A stretch of 64,000 bases of DNA from JAJDIA01 sp031555505 (GTDB lineage Bacteria; Bacteroidota; Bacteroidia; Bacteroidales; Tannerellaceae): assembly GCA_031555505.1 (NCBI GenBank), contig JAVBUH010000005.1:24179-88178 (forward strand), in the 5' to 3' direction. The notes below the pieces were generated by a model. The model saw only the letters and a program-made list of their open reading frames with translations. It was not told the DNA's origin and searched no databases. The translations under genes and the position numbers were made by a program. Below, piece by piece: positions 25,715 to 34,715 of this stretch. Numbering within the stretch: position 1 is the first letter of the stretch; every line of letters starts with the position of its first letter.

Positions 25715-26917
25715 ATGCCACTTCTTTTGCTCATACTAAACTCCATGGCCTGCATGCTCTTTTGGGGCGGTGCATCGTTGTTGTTTTTACGGGCGGGTGC
25801 CAACCGGTCGCGACGTCTCCTCGGAGGCATCCTGCTGCTGAACGGACTATTATATGCGTTCCAACTGTACAGCAGGCTTACCGGTAGCATGTTGTTTGTC
25901 AGCCGTGATTTCTTTTCACCGGCGACCCTGCTTATAGGCGTCTTTTTCGTGTTTATCATCCTGCCCTATATTATTGAAGTCATGCGGCCGGGGTGGATTA
26001 CCTGGAAACGTGCCGGGCTGCTGTTCCTGACCTACCTATGCCTGCTCCTGTGCTACCTTGTGCCGGTGGCGCTACTTGGAAAGCCTGTAGCGAAACTGAC
26101 GGGTCCTGCCGACTTTTGGGCACATGCCGGGGAATTCAACGTTTGGTTTCGCCCGGTGATATTTTTGGTTGAGATGGGCTACCTGATCACCATGCACAGC
26201 CTTGTATTCCGTTATCAGGCCAAATACCGTAAGTGGTGCAGGGAACAGTACTCCTCATCCGAGCAGATGGGTATTACGTGGTTACATTACTTTGAGTTAG
26301 GGCTATACGGCATACTCTGCAACTACCTGCTGTTGATGTTTGTGGGCACATCTGCGATATTTGTGGTACACCAATTCCTGGGTATCACGGTGTTTTCTTT
26401 CGCGTTATACCACGGGCTATTTCACGAAAATCCTTATCCCGAAGGTTTTTTCAGAAACACCATGAACGAGGAACAGGCCGAAGCTGCCGAATGGCCTCCG
26501 ACAGCAGCCAAGGTAGTGGAGATAAAGGAAGATACGTTTGTAGAAAAACTGCCCCTGTACAAGGTTACCGTGCAGGAGTGGATGAAACGCGAGCGCCCCT
26601 ACCTCCGGGTGGATTTTAAGCTGGTGGATGTTACAGTAGTGCTGCCGCTCAACCGCAGCTACCTTTCCCGGGTTTTTAACGAGGGCTTTGGCACATCGTT
26701 TAGCCAACTGGTACAAACCTACCGGTTGGAAGAAGCCAAACGCTTGCTTTTTGAAGAAACTGATATTCCCGTCAGCCAGATAATCGTCAATAGCGGTTTC
26801 CGGTCTGCCACCTCATTCCACCGCTCTTTCCTGAACGCATACGGTTGTACGCCCAAGCAAATGCGCAACGGCAAAGCTTCCCGTGGCTTAACGATGGTTT
26901 TTTTTACTTTTTGGTAG
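25715..26917 (+). CDS. membrane-anchored AraC-family transcriptional regulator
   Basis: A 400-residue regulator with about six transmembrane helices in residues 1-235 (for example MPLLLLILNSMACMLFWGGASLLFL, LLFLTYLCLLLCYLVPVALL and YGILCNYLLLMFVGTSAIFVV) and a C-terminal AraC HTH domain (~285-390: LVDVTVVLPLNRSYLSRVFNEGFGTSFSQLVQTYRLEEAKRLL...FRSATSFHRSFLNAYGCTPKQMR). It lacks the periplasmic sensor of the hybrid two-component type, so any signal is read in or through the membrane. The downstream DUF3089 gene is the nearest candidate target. Same architecture as the regulator at 33070-34227. Confidence 0.88.
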   Translation: MPLLLLILNSMACMLFWGGASLLFLRAGANRSRRLLGGILLLNGLLYAFQLYSRLTGSMLFVSRDFFSPATLLIGVFFVFIILPYIIEVMRPGWITWKRAGLLFLTYLCLLLCYLVPVALLGKPVAKLTGPADFWAHAGEFNVWFRPVIFLVEMGYLITMHSLVFRYQAKYRKWCREQYSSSEQMGITWLHYFELGLYGILCNYLLLMFVGTSAIFVVHQFLGITVFSFALYHGLFHENPYPEGFFRNTMNEEQAEAAEWPPTAAKVVEIKEDTFVEKLPLYKVTVQEWMKRERPYLRVDFKLVDVTVVLPLNRSYLSRVFNEGFGTSFSQLVQTYRLEEAKRLLFEETDIPVSQIIVNSGFRSATSFHRSFLNAYGCTPKQMRNGKASRGLTMVFFTFW

Positions 26918-27059
26918 TTTTTTTTTACAATCCGGTACACCCCTCTTTCCTTCCCGTTCTATTTTTACCGCACTTATCTGTCTGTTAGTATGGCAGATAA
27001 AATCAACACATTCACCCCCCATTAACAGTTGCGCCCGACACATACCAGGGATTATCAAA

Positions 27060-28094
27060 ATGAAAAAGGGAATTGTACGTTTTCTTGCCATTGCATGCGT
27101 CGCAATGCTGGTGAGCGCCTGCTCGAAAGATGACAACTTTGTTGACAACAGCGAACCGCTGAAACTAAGCGACACCGATTATGCCAATACCAACAATTGG
27201 TTCCGTTTTAGCAATAACCCCAATAAAGCGGTTGATATTTTTCTGATATACCCCACGCTACCCAGTGGAGATGATCCTGCCGACCGGCCGTTTGTAACCC
27301 TCGAAAGCCCGGGCATAAAGGAAAGTGCTGAGAATTGGTATAGCAAAATAGGACTGGCTGTAGAACCGAATGGGAATGTGTTTGCGCCATACTACCGCCA
27401 GGTAAGCTTTCAGGTGTTGCCTACGTTGGATGCAAGCATGTTTCCTGTGTATGCCGATTCCATTCCCCGTCAGGATATATTTGCCGCTTTCGATTATTTC
27501 GTTAAATACGTAAACAAAGGGGAACGTCCGTTTATCCTTTTAGGGCATTCGCAGGGTTCGCACATGGCACGCGAATTGACTACTACCTTTTTGGGACACG
27601 AAGAGTATAAACAGTACAATCAAAAACACATTGCAACATATGCCATTGGGATCAATGTAACAGCTGCGCATATTGCAAAGAATGCAAGCCTGAAATTCTC
27701 GGAAACGCCCACCGATACGCATGTGATCATGTCATGGAATTCCATTTCAGAGTCTGAAGCTGCCAGCAAGGTTTACCTGAATTTTGGAACTTATGAGGCT
27801 GGCTCCATTGTCACTAACCCGATTACATGGACGAGAAGTGAAGCTCCTGCACCCAAAGAAGACAATAAAGAATCCATTGTCTCCTTGAATGGGACAGTAG
27901 CATTTGTCGACAAGTATGTAGGGGCCACCGTCGACCAGACAAACGGTATACTGATAATTACTGGCATTGATGAAGCCAGCTATACTTCACCCATGCCGGT
28001 TTTAGGTAAATTCCACATGTATGATTCTGACTTTTTCTTCGGCTCTATTAAGCAAAATATAGCCGATAGGATTAAGGCGTACACAGGCATATAG
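27060..28094 (+). CDS. DUF3089 alpha/beta-hydrolase-like lipoprotein
   Basis: A 344-residue predicted lipoprotein: signal peptide with lipobox VSAC (Cys ~21). The catalytic core follows, with the nucleophile elbow GHSQGSHMARELT (GxSxG) at ~160-170 and the family's ADIFLIYPTLP-like opening (VDIFLIYPTLPSGDD). DUF3089 proteins belong to the alpha/beta-hydrolase superfamily; substrate unknown. It is 140 bp downstream of the membrane AraC gene on the same strand and may be its target. It ends 6 bp from the converging patatin gene with no obvious terminator. Confidence 0.85.
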   Translation: MKKGIVRFLAIACVAMLVSACSKDDNFVDNSEPLKLSDTDYANTNNWFRFSNNPNKAVDIFLIYPTLPSGDDPADRPFVTLESPGIKESAENWYSKIGLAVEPNGNVFAPYYRQVSFQVLPTLDASMFPVYADSIPRQDIFAAFDYFVKYVNKGERPFILLGHSQGSHMARELTTTFLGHEEYKQYNQKHIATYAIGINVTAAHIAKNASLKFSETPTDTHVIMSWNSISESEAASKVYLNFGTYEAGSIVTNPITWTRSEAPAPKEDNKESIVSLNGTVAFVDKYVGATVDQTNGILIITGIDEASYTSPMPVLGKFHMYDSDFFFGSIKQNIADRIKAYTGI

Positions 28095-28100
28095 CTATAC

Positions 28101-30320
28101 TTAAAAACTAAACCCCAGGTTGAGGTAGAATTGCACACTGTTGACTCGGTTCGACATACCGAGATTCACATCCAGCGGCCCCGCCACACTGTCGAAGGCA
28201 TATCCTAGGCGACCTCCCCAGAGGTGCCGGCCGTTCAGGATGGAAAAGAAATCATCCTCCTGCATACCGTAATTGCCGATCAACGACACGTAATGTTTCC
28301 CGGCGATCCGCTGGCGGAGGTGCAGGCTGGCGACCAACAGTGTATGATCGGCCAGTTCCACATGGTTGATCCCGGCGAAGGGGAGCTGTTGCGGCAGGTA
28401 TTTACCGGGCATCTCGCCACCCATTGCATTCATGTACGGATAGGCTACATCATGACCGGTGATGACACGCCCCGAGAAAGCGGGCAACAGGCTGAGGTGT
28501 GAGTTAAGCGGCAACACAGCCGTGAAGTCGAGCGCCAATGCAGCGAAAGGCGTATGCCCTTTGTACGACACAAAATTGTCTGTATATACGGTATAGTTTG
28601 CACTCAGGGAGACGCCTTTCCGGGGAAAGTAGCGACGGTCCATCGTTTCGAACTGTGCTTCGGCAAAGTAGTTGAAAAAATGTTCGCCTTTCTTATTATA
28701 TATTTGTGGCCCGTCGGGATCGATCGGAACATCTTCAGCATAGAGAAAGTCGTTGTAGTCGTAGTATTCGAACCGCCCGCCCAGCTTGAGGCGGAAGCTG
28801 AGCCAGTTCATGTCTGAATAAGCCAGCTCTACCAGTTGACGGCGGTAGGTGGTGTTAACCCACTTGTGACCCCGGTAATAGACATTGAGGTCGTGATAGG
28901 TGAACATATACGACAGCCCCATGTTGCGCAACAGGTTAGGCCCGATGGAATAATCCAGGCGGGCCGACGTGCGTTCGCCGATCCGCCCTGTAAAGGCCAG
29001 CTTGGAGCGATACCGGCTGCGATAATTGAGCGTAGCATTCAATTGTACGGCTACAAGTTCTTCTGAGTCGAAGCGGATACCGGCATTGAGCGAACTGATG
29101 GGTTTCTCCTGTACGGCAAGTACCAGGTCTTGTTGTTCCTCCCCCGTCAGTTTGTAGCTCACCTGCGAATAAGCGTCGGTACCGATCACGATAGACATGG
29201 CACTCTGCAACTGGTCGGCAGTGATCATACTGTTCGCTTTCAAGCCGGTAATCGACAACAACCATTTCATGTCCCGTGGATCAGCGCCCTCGAAGTTGAT
29301 CTTACGGATGGGGAAAGCTTCATTCATCCCGACCGGGTGTGGATTGCGATTGGCAACCGGTCGTTCGTCGGGCGCCATGCCAATCTTTTCCTTCAGTGCG
29401 ATCAGGTCGTTCCATTGCAGGCGGGCAGCCTGTTCGCCGCGACGGATCAGCGTGTCGATAGCAGCAGTAGAGAAACTCGCAGCCGTGTAAGGGGATACGT
29501 TGGGGCGGATGAGAAGGTCGGTGGTATCTTTGTTGACGCTGTATTTGTCGTGCCCAAGGAGGGCGATGATCTGACCGATCACATCGCTGGTGTTGTTCAA
29601 TTTGTCAAGGTCTTTGAGGTCGCTGGTCCCCAGATCCACCCCGATCAGGATATCGGCGCCCATACGAAGGGCCACATCAGCCGGATAATTGTTGAGCAGT
29701 CCACCGTCGAGCAGCACCATACTGTCAAGACGTATGGGCGTGAACACAGCAGGGATAGCCATACTGGCCCGCATAGCCACAGGCAGGCTTCCGTGGTGAA
29801 ACACCTTTTCTTTACCCGCCACCACATCCACAGCCACACAGGCAAAGGGGACAGCCAGGGAATTAAAATCCACGGAATCATGATAACCGATAGTAAGGTT
29901 GGAGAACAGGTTCTGCAGGTTCAATCCACGGATCACCCCATCGGGCAGGCGGTCTTTCTTTTCCATGCCGAAAGGGAGGGAAACCACATATCGTTCCGAG
30001 TTCTCTTTTTCGGGAAACGACTGGCTGGTACGTTCCACCCTGTCGCTCAGCAGCGCCATCCAATCCTGCAAGGCCACCATACTGTCTATCTCGGCAGGCG
30101 AATACCCGATGGCATACAGTCCTCCCACAATAGCGCCCATACTGGTACCGGTAATATAATCTATCGGAATACCTGCTTCTTCCAGCACTTGCAACACGCC
30201 GATATGAGCCATTCCTTTGGCACCACCGCCGCCCAGTACAAGTCCTACTTTCTTCCGTTCAGCCGAAACCGTCGGGAAAACAATCAACATTGCAAGTATA
30301 ACCCCAAAAAACCTTTTCAT
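28101..30320 (-). CDS. patatin-like phospholipase with C-terminal BamA-type barrel
   Basis: A 739-residue fusion of a patatin lipase and an outer-membrane barrel (PlpD-like). After signal peptide MKRFFGVILAMLIVFPTVSAE come the oxyanion loop LVLGGGGAKGMAHIGVL, the nucleophile GTSMGAIVGG (GxSxG) and the DGGLLNNYPADVAL Asp of the catalytic dyad. Residues ~350-440 look like a POTRA-type linker and the last ~300 form the barrel, ending VQFYLNLGFSF. The start at 30320 is preferred because the promoter at 30341-30371 lies between it and the longer in-frame start at 30371. Confidence 0.92.
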   Translation of the reverse strand: MKRFFGVILAMLIVFPTVSAERKKVGLVLGGGGAKGMAHIGVLQVLEEAGIPIDYITGTSMGAIVGGLYAIGYSPAEIDSMVALQDWMALLSDRVERTSQSFPEKENSERYVVSLPFGMEKKDRLPDGVIRGLNLQNLFSNLTIGYHDSVDFNSLAVPFACVAVDVVAGKEKVFHHGSLPVAMRASMAIPAVFTPIRLDSMVLLDGGLLNNYPADVALRMGADILIGVDLGTSDLKDLDKLNNTSDVIGQIIALLGHDKYSVNKDTTDLLIRPNVSPYTAASFSTAAIDTLIRRGEQAARLQWNDLIALKEKIGMAPDERPVANRNPHPVGMNEAFPIRKINFEGADPRDMKWLLSITGLKANSMITADQLQSAMSIVIGTDAYSQVSYKLTGEEQQDLVLAVQEKPISSLNAGIRFDSEELVAVQLNATLNYRSRYRSKLAFTGRIGERTSARLDYSIGPNLLRNMGLSYMFTYHDLNVYYRGHKWVNTTYRRQLVELAYSDMNWLSFRLKLGGRFEYYDYNDFLYAEDVPIDPDGPQIYNKKGEHFFNYFAEAQFETMDRRYFPRKGVSLSANYTVYTDNFVSYKGHTPFAALALDFTAVLPLNSHLSLLPAFSGRVITGHDVAYPYMNAMGGEMPGKYLPQQLPFAGINHVELADHTLLVASLHLRQRIAGKHYVSLIGNYGMQEDDFFSILNGRHLWGGRLGYAFDSVAGPLDVNLGMSNRVNSVQFYLNLGFSF

Positions 30321-30340
30321 CCGTTGCCTTTGATTTCCAA

Positions 30341-30371
30341 CAAATGTAAATGCTTTGTACGAGACAGACAA
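30341..30371 (-). promoter_or_regulatory. promoter for the patatin-like gene
   Basis: TTG (30371-30369), 20-bp spacer, TACATTTG (30348-30341) on the minus strand. It decides the start codon of the gene: a start at 30371 would lie upstream of transcription. Confidence 0.75.
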
Positions 30372-30515
30372 CGAATCCGCCCAAAAGGATTATTAATTTA
30401 TCTTTATCGGAAGTACATATTATCATTTCACACCTTATAAAACACACCTCATTACCCTGGCATTGCGGCGTGCCTTCCTGTTGCCGGCCGGATTGGCCGC
30501 ACATGAAAAGGGCAA

Positions 30516-31583
30516 TCAGCCTATCGTAACCAATTCATACTGTTGGCTTCCCACTCCGAGCGCTTCGGCATGTTCGAGGATGCGGATGCCATGGCGTGAT
30601 TCCATGCGTTCGATCAGGTGCACTTTGCCCGGGTCGGTCGAAGCATAGACCTGGTCTACACAAGCCTTGTCCAAGGCAACGGGATCAAGCGAAGCCAGGA
30701 TACCAATATCAGCCATTTGGGGATCGGCCGGATGGTCGTCGCAATCACAATCCACGGACAGCTTGTTCATCACACTGATATAAACGATCTTTTCGCCGCA
30801 ATAAGCGGCAACTGCCTGGGCCGCTTCGGCCATCGATTCAAGGAAATGATCTTGTTCAGGATTGCCCCAGTCGGTAAGGCTTTCCCCAGCCGAGTGTATC
30901 AACACCTTCCCTTTGGAGGAGGCGATGCCGATAGACATATTCTTGAGGGCGCCACCAAAGCCGCCCATTGCATGGCCTTTGAAGTGGGAAAGGTTTACCG
31001 TAAAACCGTACTTGGCAAAACCGACACCTACGATATCCTTATCCAGATGCGTTCCACCGGTAACGGGCAATTCCATTTCACCTTCGGCATCCATGATATC
31101 TACGGGAGCGATGGCGGTAAAGCCATGGTCTTCGGCAGCTTTCAGATGTAGTTCTGTAGTGGCACGATTGCCTCCATAAGCGGTGTTACAATCAACAAAG
31201 GTACCGTTCAACTGACGCACCAGATCGGCTACTAATGCCGGTTGCAGGAAGTTCTGTCCACCCGGTTCACCCATGCTCAGCTTGATAGCCACCTTGCCGG
31301 AGGCCTTCCGTCCCAGCACTTCGTACATACGGATAAGACTTGCCGCAGATATGTCCCTGGAGAAATACACTTTCGAGACCATCCCCTTCATCGCCTCACC
31401 AACTGCGGCGGCATCCTGCAGCTTTCCCTTACCGGTATTCATTGTACAACCGCAAACACTGCCTGCGATCACTGCGGCACTGAGCCCTACACCTACTCTC
31501 AAAAAATCACGACGATCCAATTGTCCGGATTTGCTTTTGTTGTCCGGCGATAGTTGTTTTTCCATCTTGTTCTTATTTTTCAT
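30516..31583 (-). CDS. DUF362 domain-containing protein with Tat-like signal
   Basis: The chosen start gives a ~355-residue protein (MKNKNKMEKQLSP...); a longer in-frame start at 31643 adds 20 non-conserved residues. A twin-arginine motif RRDFLRVGVGLSAAVIAGSVCGC is near the N-terminus, ending in a lipobox-like Cys. The DUF362 domain follows (VAIKLSMGEPG, VGVGFAKYGFTVNLSHFKGHAMGGFGGALKNMSIG, DPVALDKACVDQVY). Relatives are often fused to ferredoxin domains; here the CDCDDHP segment is the only cysteine pair, so an Fe-S role is not shown. Function unknown. Confidence 0.82.
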   Translation of the reverse strand: MKNKNKMEKQLSPDNKSKSGQLDRRDFLRVGVGLSAAVIAGSVCGCTMNTGKGKLQDAAAVGEAMKGMVSKVYFSRDISAASLIRMYEVLGRKASGKVAIKLSMGEPGGQNFLQPALVADLVRQLNGTFVDCNTAYGGNRATTELHLKAAEDHGFTAIAPVDIMDAEGEMELPVTGGTHLDKDIVGVGFAKYGFTVNLSHFKGHAMGGFGGALKNMSIGIASSKGKVLIHSAGESLTDWGNPEQDHFLESMAEAAQAVAAYCGEKIVYISVMNKLSVDCDCDDHPADPQMADIGILASLDPVALDKACVDQVYASTDPGKVHLIERMESRHGIRILEHAEALGVGSQQYELVTIG

Positions 31584-31885
31584 ATATAGTAACTCCTCGT
31601 TAACGCAGACTGACAAAGTCTCTCTCTTATACAAAGTTGACATAAATTGGCAAAAAGCACATACACTCTCCGGTAAAAACGAAAAAAAAGAGGATAAACA
31701 CGAACTGTATCCGGTAGCATACGCATTTTTTACACTATGCGTGGAGTGCCATAAGCCTTCGTACCGAGGTATCTATACAAACAGCCGGCTTTCATGGAAA
31801 TACGTTAAATATGCGTTAACAAATCACAATGATACAATAATTAAAATATATTTATTTGTTATTATTATTTAAAAACAGTAATATA

Positions 31886-32137
31886 ATGAATTTTATTTGA
31901 TTTATTTTGATTAACCTTGTCGCCGGATTTATTGCCGGACAAATTACCAAAGGTCATGGATTTGGATTAGTAGTGAACATGGTAATAGGTATTATCGGAG
32001 GGATATTAGGAAGAGCGATCCTCGGATTGTTGGGCATCGCTGCCTATGGCTTGATAGGAAGCCTCATCACAGCTATCATTGGGGCTATCGTACTGTTGTG
32101 GATTGTTACGATGCTGTTTGGACACAAAACCGAATGA
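31886..32137 (+). pseudogene. GlsB/YeaQ/YmgE-family stress membrane protein with in-frame TGA at codon 5
   Basis: Small membrane protein of the transglycosylase-associated/GlsB family. Starting at ATG 31886 the frame reads MNFI, TGA (31898-31900), FILINLVAGFIAGQITKGHGFG..., and the family normally has Trp at this spot (MxxIW). A single TGG-to-TGA change explains it. Translation could restart at TTG 31907, giving a 76-residue protein with a shortened first helix, but this lacks the conserved N-terminus. The rest (three hydrophobic helices, ending TMLFGHKTE) is intact, so the lesion looks recent or is a sequencing error. Confidence 0.75.
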
Positions 32138-32251
32138 GATCCCTCCTTACACCTCCTAAGGGCAGAGAACGGCATCCTGAGAGATGAGGCAGGAAACCCG
32201 CTCCATGCTCACTTTCGTAGTGCAGCACTACTCGGATTGTCCCGATCGTTT

Positions 32252-32896
32252 TTATGTCAATTCGATGCCATAATATTTAGAGAGTTCCGTTTTCACAAAC
32301 TTAAACGGCTGTTCTTCTGCATTTTCCTGTTTATCTTTTCCGATCACTTTCCTCCCATCCGGTGTCAACAGGAATGTTTCCCGTTGTTCCTGGTGGGCAT
32401 TTCCCCATTGGATACTGATTCTGTATTTACATGTTACATAAATACCCAGTAGCATATTCGGATCCAATCCTTTATACAATCCGATTTCGGAAGGATTGGC
32501 TTTTCTCAACGCCTCAATCCTTTGTTTCGAAAAGTCAATATTCGTTTTATATATTTCTTTGATAATTCCACTAATGTTACCGGATTTTATCCTATTATCC
32601 ATCTGCAACTTCATGTTAAGCAAAATAGCTTCTTCTGCGGCGATTGCTTCACTTCTTTCCTTTTCTCTGTTTTTAAGAAGTATCCGGATGCTTTCTGTTG
32701 TGGTACAAGCTCTTGTTTTCATCGAAAGGACGATGAAACCCAAATCCATCCATTGGCCATACTGATCCGTTTGGATATAGTCGGCTATAGTCTGTTCGTA
32801 TATCTGTTCATTTATCGAACAGGGTGCTACTGCTGTCAATGCTAATAATGCCATAATTGAAATGCTATTAAATTTTTGTTTTCCTGTTACCTGCAT
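32252..32896 (-). CDS. hypothetical secreted protein
   Basis: I do not recognise this 214-residue protein. It has a signal-peptide-like N-terminus (MQVTGKQKFNSISIMALLALTAVAPCS), possibly with a lipobox-like Cys, then a mainly alpha-helical, charged mature part (TTTESIRILLKNREKERSEAIAAEEAILLNMKLQMDNR) that could form a short coiled coil. Its upstream region shares a ~60-bp element with that of the barrel gene at 34716. The membrane AraC gene lies between the two, which suggests common control. Confidence 0.7.
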   Translation of the reverse strand: MQVTGKQKFNSISIMALLALTAVAPCSINEQIYEQTIADYIQTDQYGQWMDLGFIVLSMKTRACTTTESIRILLKNREKERSEAIAAEEAILLNMKLQMDNRIKSGNISGIIKEIYKTNIDFSKQRIEALRKANPSEIGLYKGLDPNMLLGIYVTCKYRISIQWGNAHQEQRETFLLTPDGRKVIGKDKQENAEEQPFKFVKTELSKYYGIELT

Positions 32897-32951
32897 ATAC
32901 TGATTTCATTTTCATGCCTGATTAACCAGTTACATAAAAAAGGTGCGTCTG

Positions 32952-32959
32952 CAAAACTA
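32952..32959 (-). promoter_or_regulatory. -7 element for the hypothetical secreted protein gene
   Basis: TAGTTTTG (TAnnTTTG match) on the minus strand, 56 bp upstream of the start and downstream of the shared element at 33003-33068. The nearest TTG is only 16 bp away, which is short. Confidence 0.4.
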
Positions 32960-33002
32960 CATATACGGATGAAAACAAAGACTGCATTTAATCTCGCTGG
33001 GG

Positions 33003-33068
33003 AAAAAGGTGTCCGGATAAGTAAAAACAGGTGTATGTTTTGTGTGGAAAAATCCGAATCAGTCAAAT
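33003..33068 (-). promoter_or_regulatory. shared ~60-bp element, copy B (candidate AraC operator)
   Basis: Read on the minus strand it contains GACTGATTCGGATTTTTCC, then AAAACATACACCTG, then TTTTTACTTATCCGGAC. Copy A at 34498-34565 has GACGGATTCGGATTTTTTCC, AAAAAATACTCCTC and TTTTTACGTTATCCGAC in the same order and almost the same spacing. The outer boxes form a dyad, CGGAT...ATCCG. It begins just past the AraC stop codon and points towards the secreted-protein gene. Confidence 0.7.
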
Positions 33069-33069
33069 T

Positions 33070-34227
33070 TCACAGCTCTTCGTTCATTTTTAACAGGGAG
33101 GTGTATTGGTAAGGCGTATAGCCGGTTGCTTTTTTAAATTCGGTAAAAAAGACACTCCGGGATTTGAAGCCTGACTTCTCTGCATAATATTCGACCACCC
33201 GCCCGGGCTTTTTCTGCATCAGTTTTACAGCGTGTTGCACACGATAGGTATTGATAAAAGCATAAAAATTTGTATCAAACGCCTGATTCAGTGTTTGTGA
33301 AATGTATGAACGATTCGTATTCAGGGCAAAAGCCAAATCCTGCAACTTCAGATCCTTGTTCAGATAAGGTTTCTCTTCTTCCACATATTTCAGTATCTTT
33401 TTTTTCAGTATTGCGTATTTGTCGGAGACATCGGAAAACCCAGTATCTTCAGTGGGCTCTACATTTCCGACTGCAAAGAAATCATCTGCCAAATCATCAT
33501 TGCCTGCTGGAGGTATTTGGATATATTCTATCCCAAACGAATAAAAATAGAAGAGAAGGACAGGGACAATAAAAACATAGGTGACTGTAAAGACTTGATT
33601 GTCTGTTACTATTCCCAACAGATTATACACACACAGAAAACAGAGCACACAGATGAGTGATAGCATGTTTTTACGGTTAATCGGATTTACAGGCGAATAA
33701 CCGGATTCAAGCAGTTCGCAGTAGTCCCGATAACCAGTAATCAAGTGATAGAGCACCCAAGTGAGATATACAATAAGGTATAAGGTAGTAAAAAAAATAA
33801 ATAGGACTGACAGGTCCCCCCAATTCCGGACATAATCGGGGATTGTTCTCAAATCAGTCCTCCAACCATAAAAATAGTCAACGATAAAGGTGATTAACAG
33901 AAAAAAAGAAAAAGGAATCAGATGGCGGGCTAAAAATTTTTTAGTGATTCTGCCGGGATCAGTCAGACTGAGGAAACACATATAAGAGATACCGCTGGTT
34001 GGAATCAGCTTAAGAATGCCAAGTGGCCGGGGAATAGGCATTTGGAGGTGCCAAGTAAAGACAGCCTGTAATACCAGCTCCTCAAAATAGACCAGGATCA
34101 TCAAACACCAGACTTTACGGGGCAATGCAAAGTCTTTGTGGATGAACCAGATAGATGTGATACAAAATGTAGTGACAGAAAGCAAGAAGAAGACATATCC
34201 AATTTTGGTATTTATAATCGTATCCAT
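33070..34227 (-). CDS. membrane-anchored AraC-family transcriptional regulator
   Basis: A 385-residue protein with about six or seven helices in the first ~230 residues (IGYVFFLLSVTTFCITSIWFIH, LSVLFIFFTTLYLIVYLTWVL, MLSLICVLCFLCVYNLLGIV, VFTVTYVFIVPVLLFYFYSFG) and a C-terminal AraC HTH domain (~280-380: LKLQDLAFALNTNRSYISQTLNQAFDTNFYAFINTYRVQHAVKLM...SGFKSRSVFFTEFKKATGYTPYQY). Same layout as the regulator at 25715. Genes on both sides carry one copy each of a ~60-bp element, the best guess for its binding site. Confidence 0.9.
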   Translation of the reverse strand: MDTIINTKIGYVFFLLSVTTFCITSIWFIHKDFALPRKVWCLMILVYFEELVLQAVFTWHLQMPIPRPLGILKLIPTSGISYMCFLSLTDPGRITKKFLARHLIPFSFFLLITFIVDYFYGWRTDLRTIPDYVRNWGDLSVLFIFFTTLYLIVYLTWVLYHLITGYRDYCELLESGYSPVNPINRKNMLSLICVLCFLCVYNLLGIVTDNQVFTVTYVFIVPVLLFYFYSFGIEYIQIPPAGNDDLADDFFAVGNVEPTEDTGFSDVSDKYAILKKKILKYVEEEKPYLNKDLKLQDLAFALNTNRSYISQTLNQAFDTNFYAFINTYRVQHAVKLMQKKPGRVVEYYAEKSGFKSRSVFFTEFKKATGYTPYQYTSLLKMNEEL

Positions 34228-34497
34228 AATTTGGTATTAAGTATTGCATGAGATTTTTTAACAAAAAGACAGATTTTTGTCACAGATATATCACCTTCGA
34301 TCAGAGATATAAATACGTACAATCGACTGGCGGGCAATTTGGCGTTTATTGCTACAATTTGTAAGTTGGCATTCTTAAGTCACAATCCGGAAAAGCCTCT
34401 TATCCCTTCTTACTTGACCATCGCAAAAATATGAAATATATTCTTAATCTCAAAAACACAGTCTATTTTCGCCCATAACTGAGCTGTTACGCTTTAT
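34228..34497. other. AT-rich intergenic region upstream of the second AraC gene
   Basis: Part of a ~490-bp gap between the divergent AraC and barrel genes. The half nearest the barrel gene holds the shared element and a -7 box, listed separately. In this half I see no coding sequence, strong hairpin or clear promoter for the AraC gene. Confidence 0.4.
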
Positions 34498-34565
34498 TAA
34501 ATGACGGATTCGGATTTTTTCCTCCTAAAAAATACTCCTCTTTTTACGTTATCCGACTTTTTTGT
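34498..34565 (+). promoter_or_regulatory. shared ~60-bp element, copy A (candidate AraC operator)
   Basis: Matches copy B at 33003-33068: GATTCGGATTTTT near 34507, AAAAAATACTCCTC near 34527, TTTTTACGTTATCCG near 34541. An extra ATCCGGAT palindrome follows at 34570-34577. The element ends ~40 bp before the -7 box at 34609, the place expected for an activator site. Confidence 0.7.
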
Positions 34566-34608
34566 TTTATCCGGATTTACCCTATAACCCACCCCCTCTA
34601 ACTTTGCC

Positions 34609-34616
34609 AGCTATTA
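34609..34616 (+). promoter_or_regulatory. -7 element for the barrel gene at 34716
   Basis: TAACTTTG, an exact TAnnTTTG match. No TTG is present at -33, consistent with a promoter that needs an activator. Leader of ~95 nt. Confidence 0.5.
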
Positions 34617-34715
34617 AGTACTTCACTCATCACTTATACAAGTGGGAGTACTAACCATTCAGCATGCTGTTTAGCTAATTAATAGTATTTATTCACCGTT
34701 TAATTTTATAATGTT

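Noticed and set aside
29130..30440. 436-codon plus-strand frame opposite the patatin gene
   Set aside because: Antisense shadow of a clear patatin/BamA-like gene with its own promoter.
31898..31900. TGA as a selenocysteine codon in the GlsB-like gene
   Set aside because: The family has Trp, not Cys, at this place, and no stable hairpin follows in the A/T-rich sequence.
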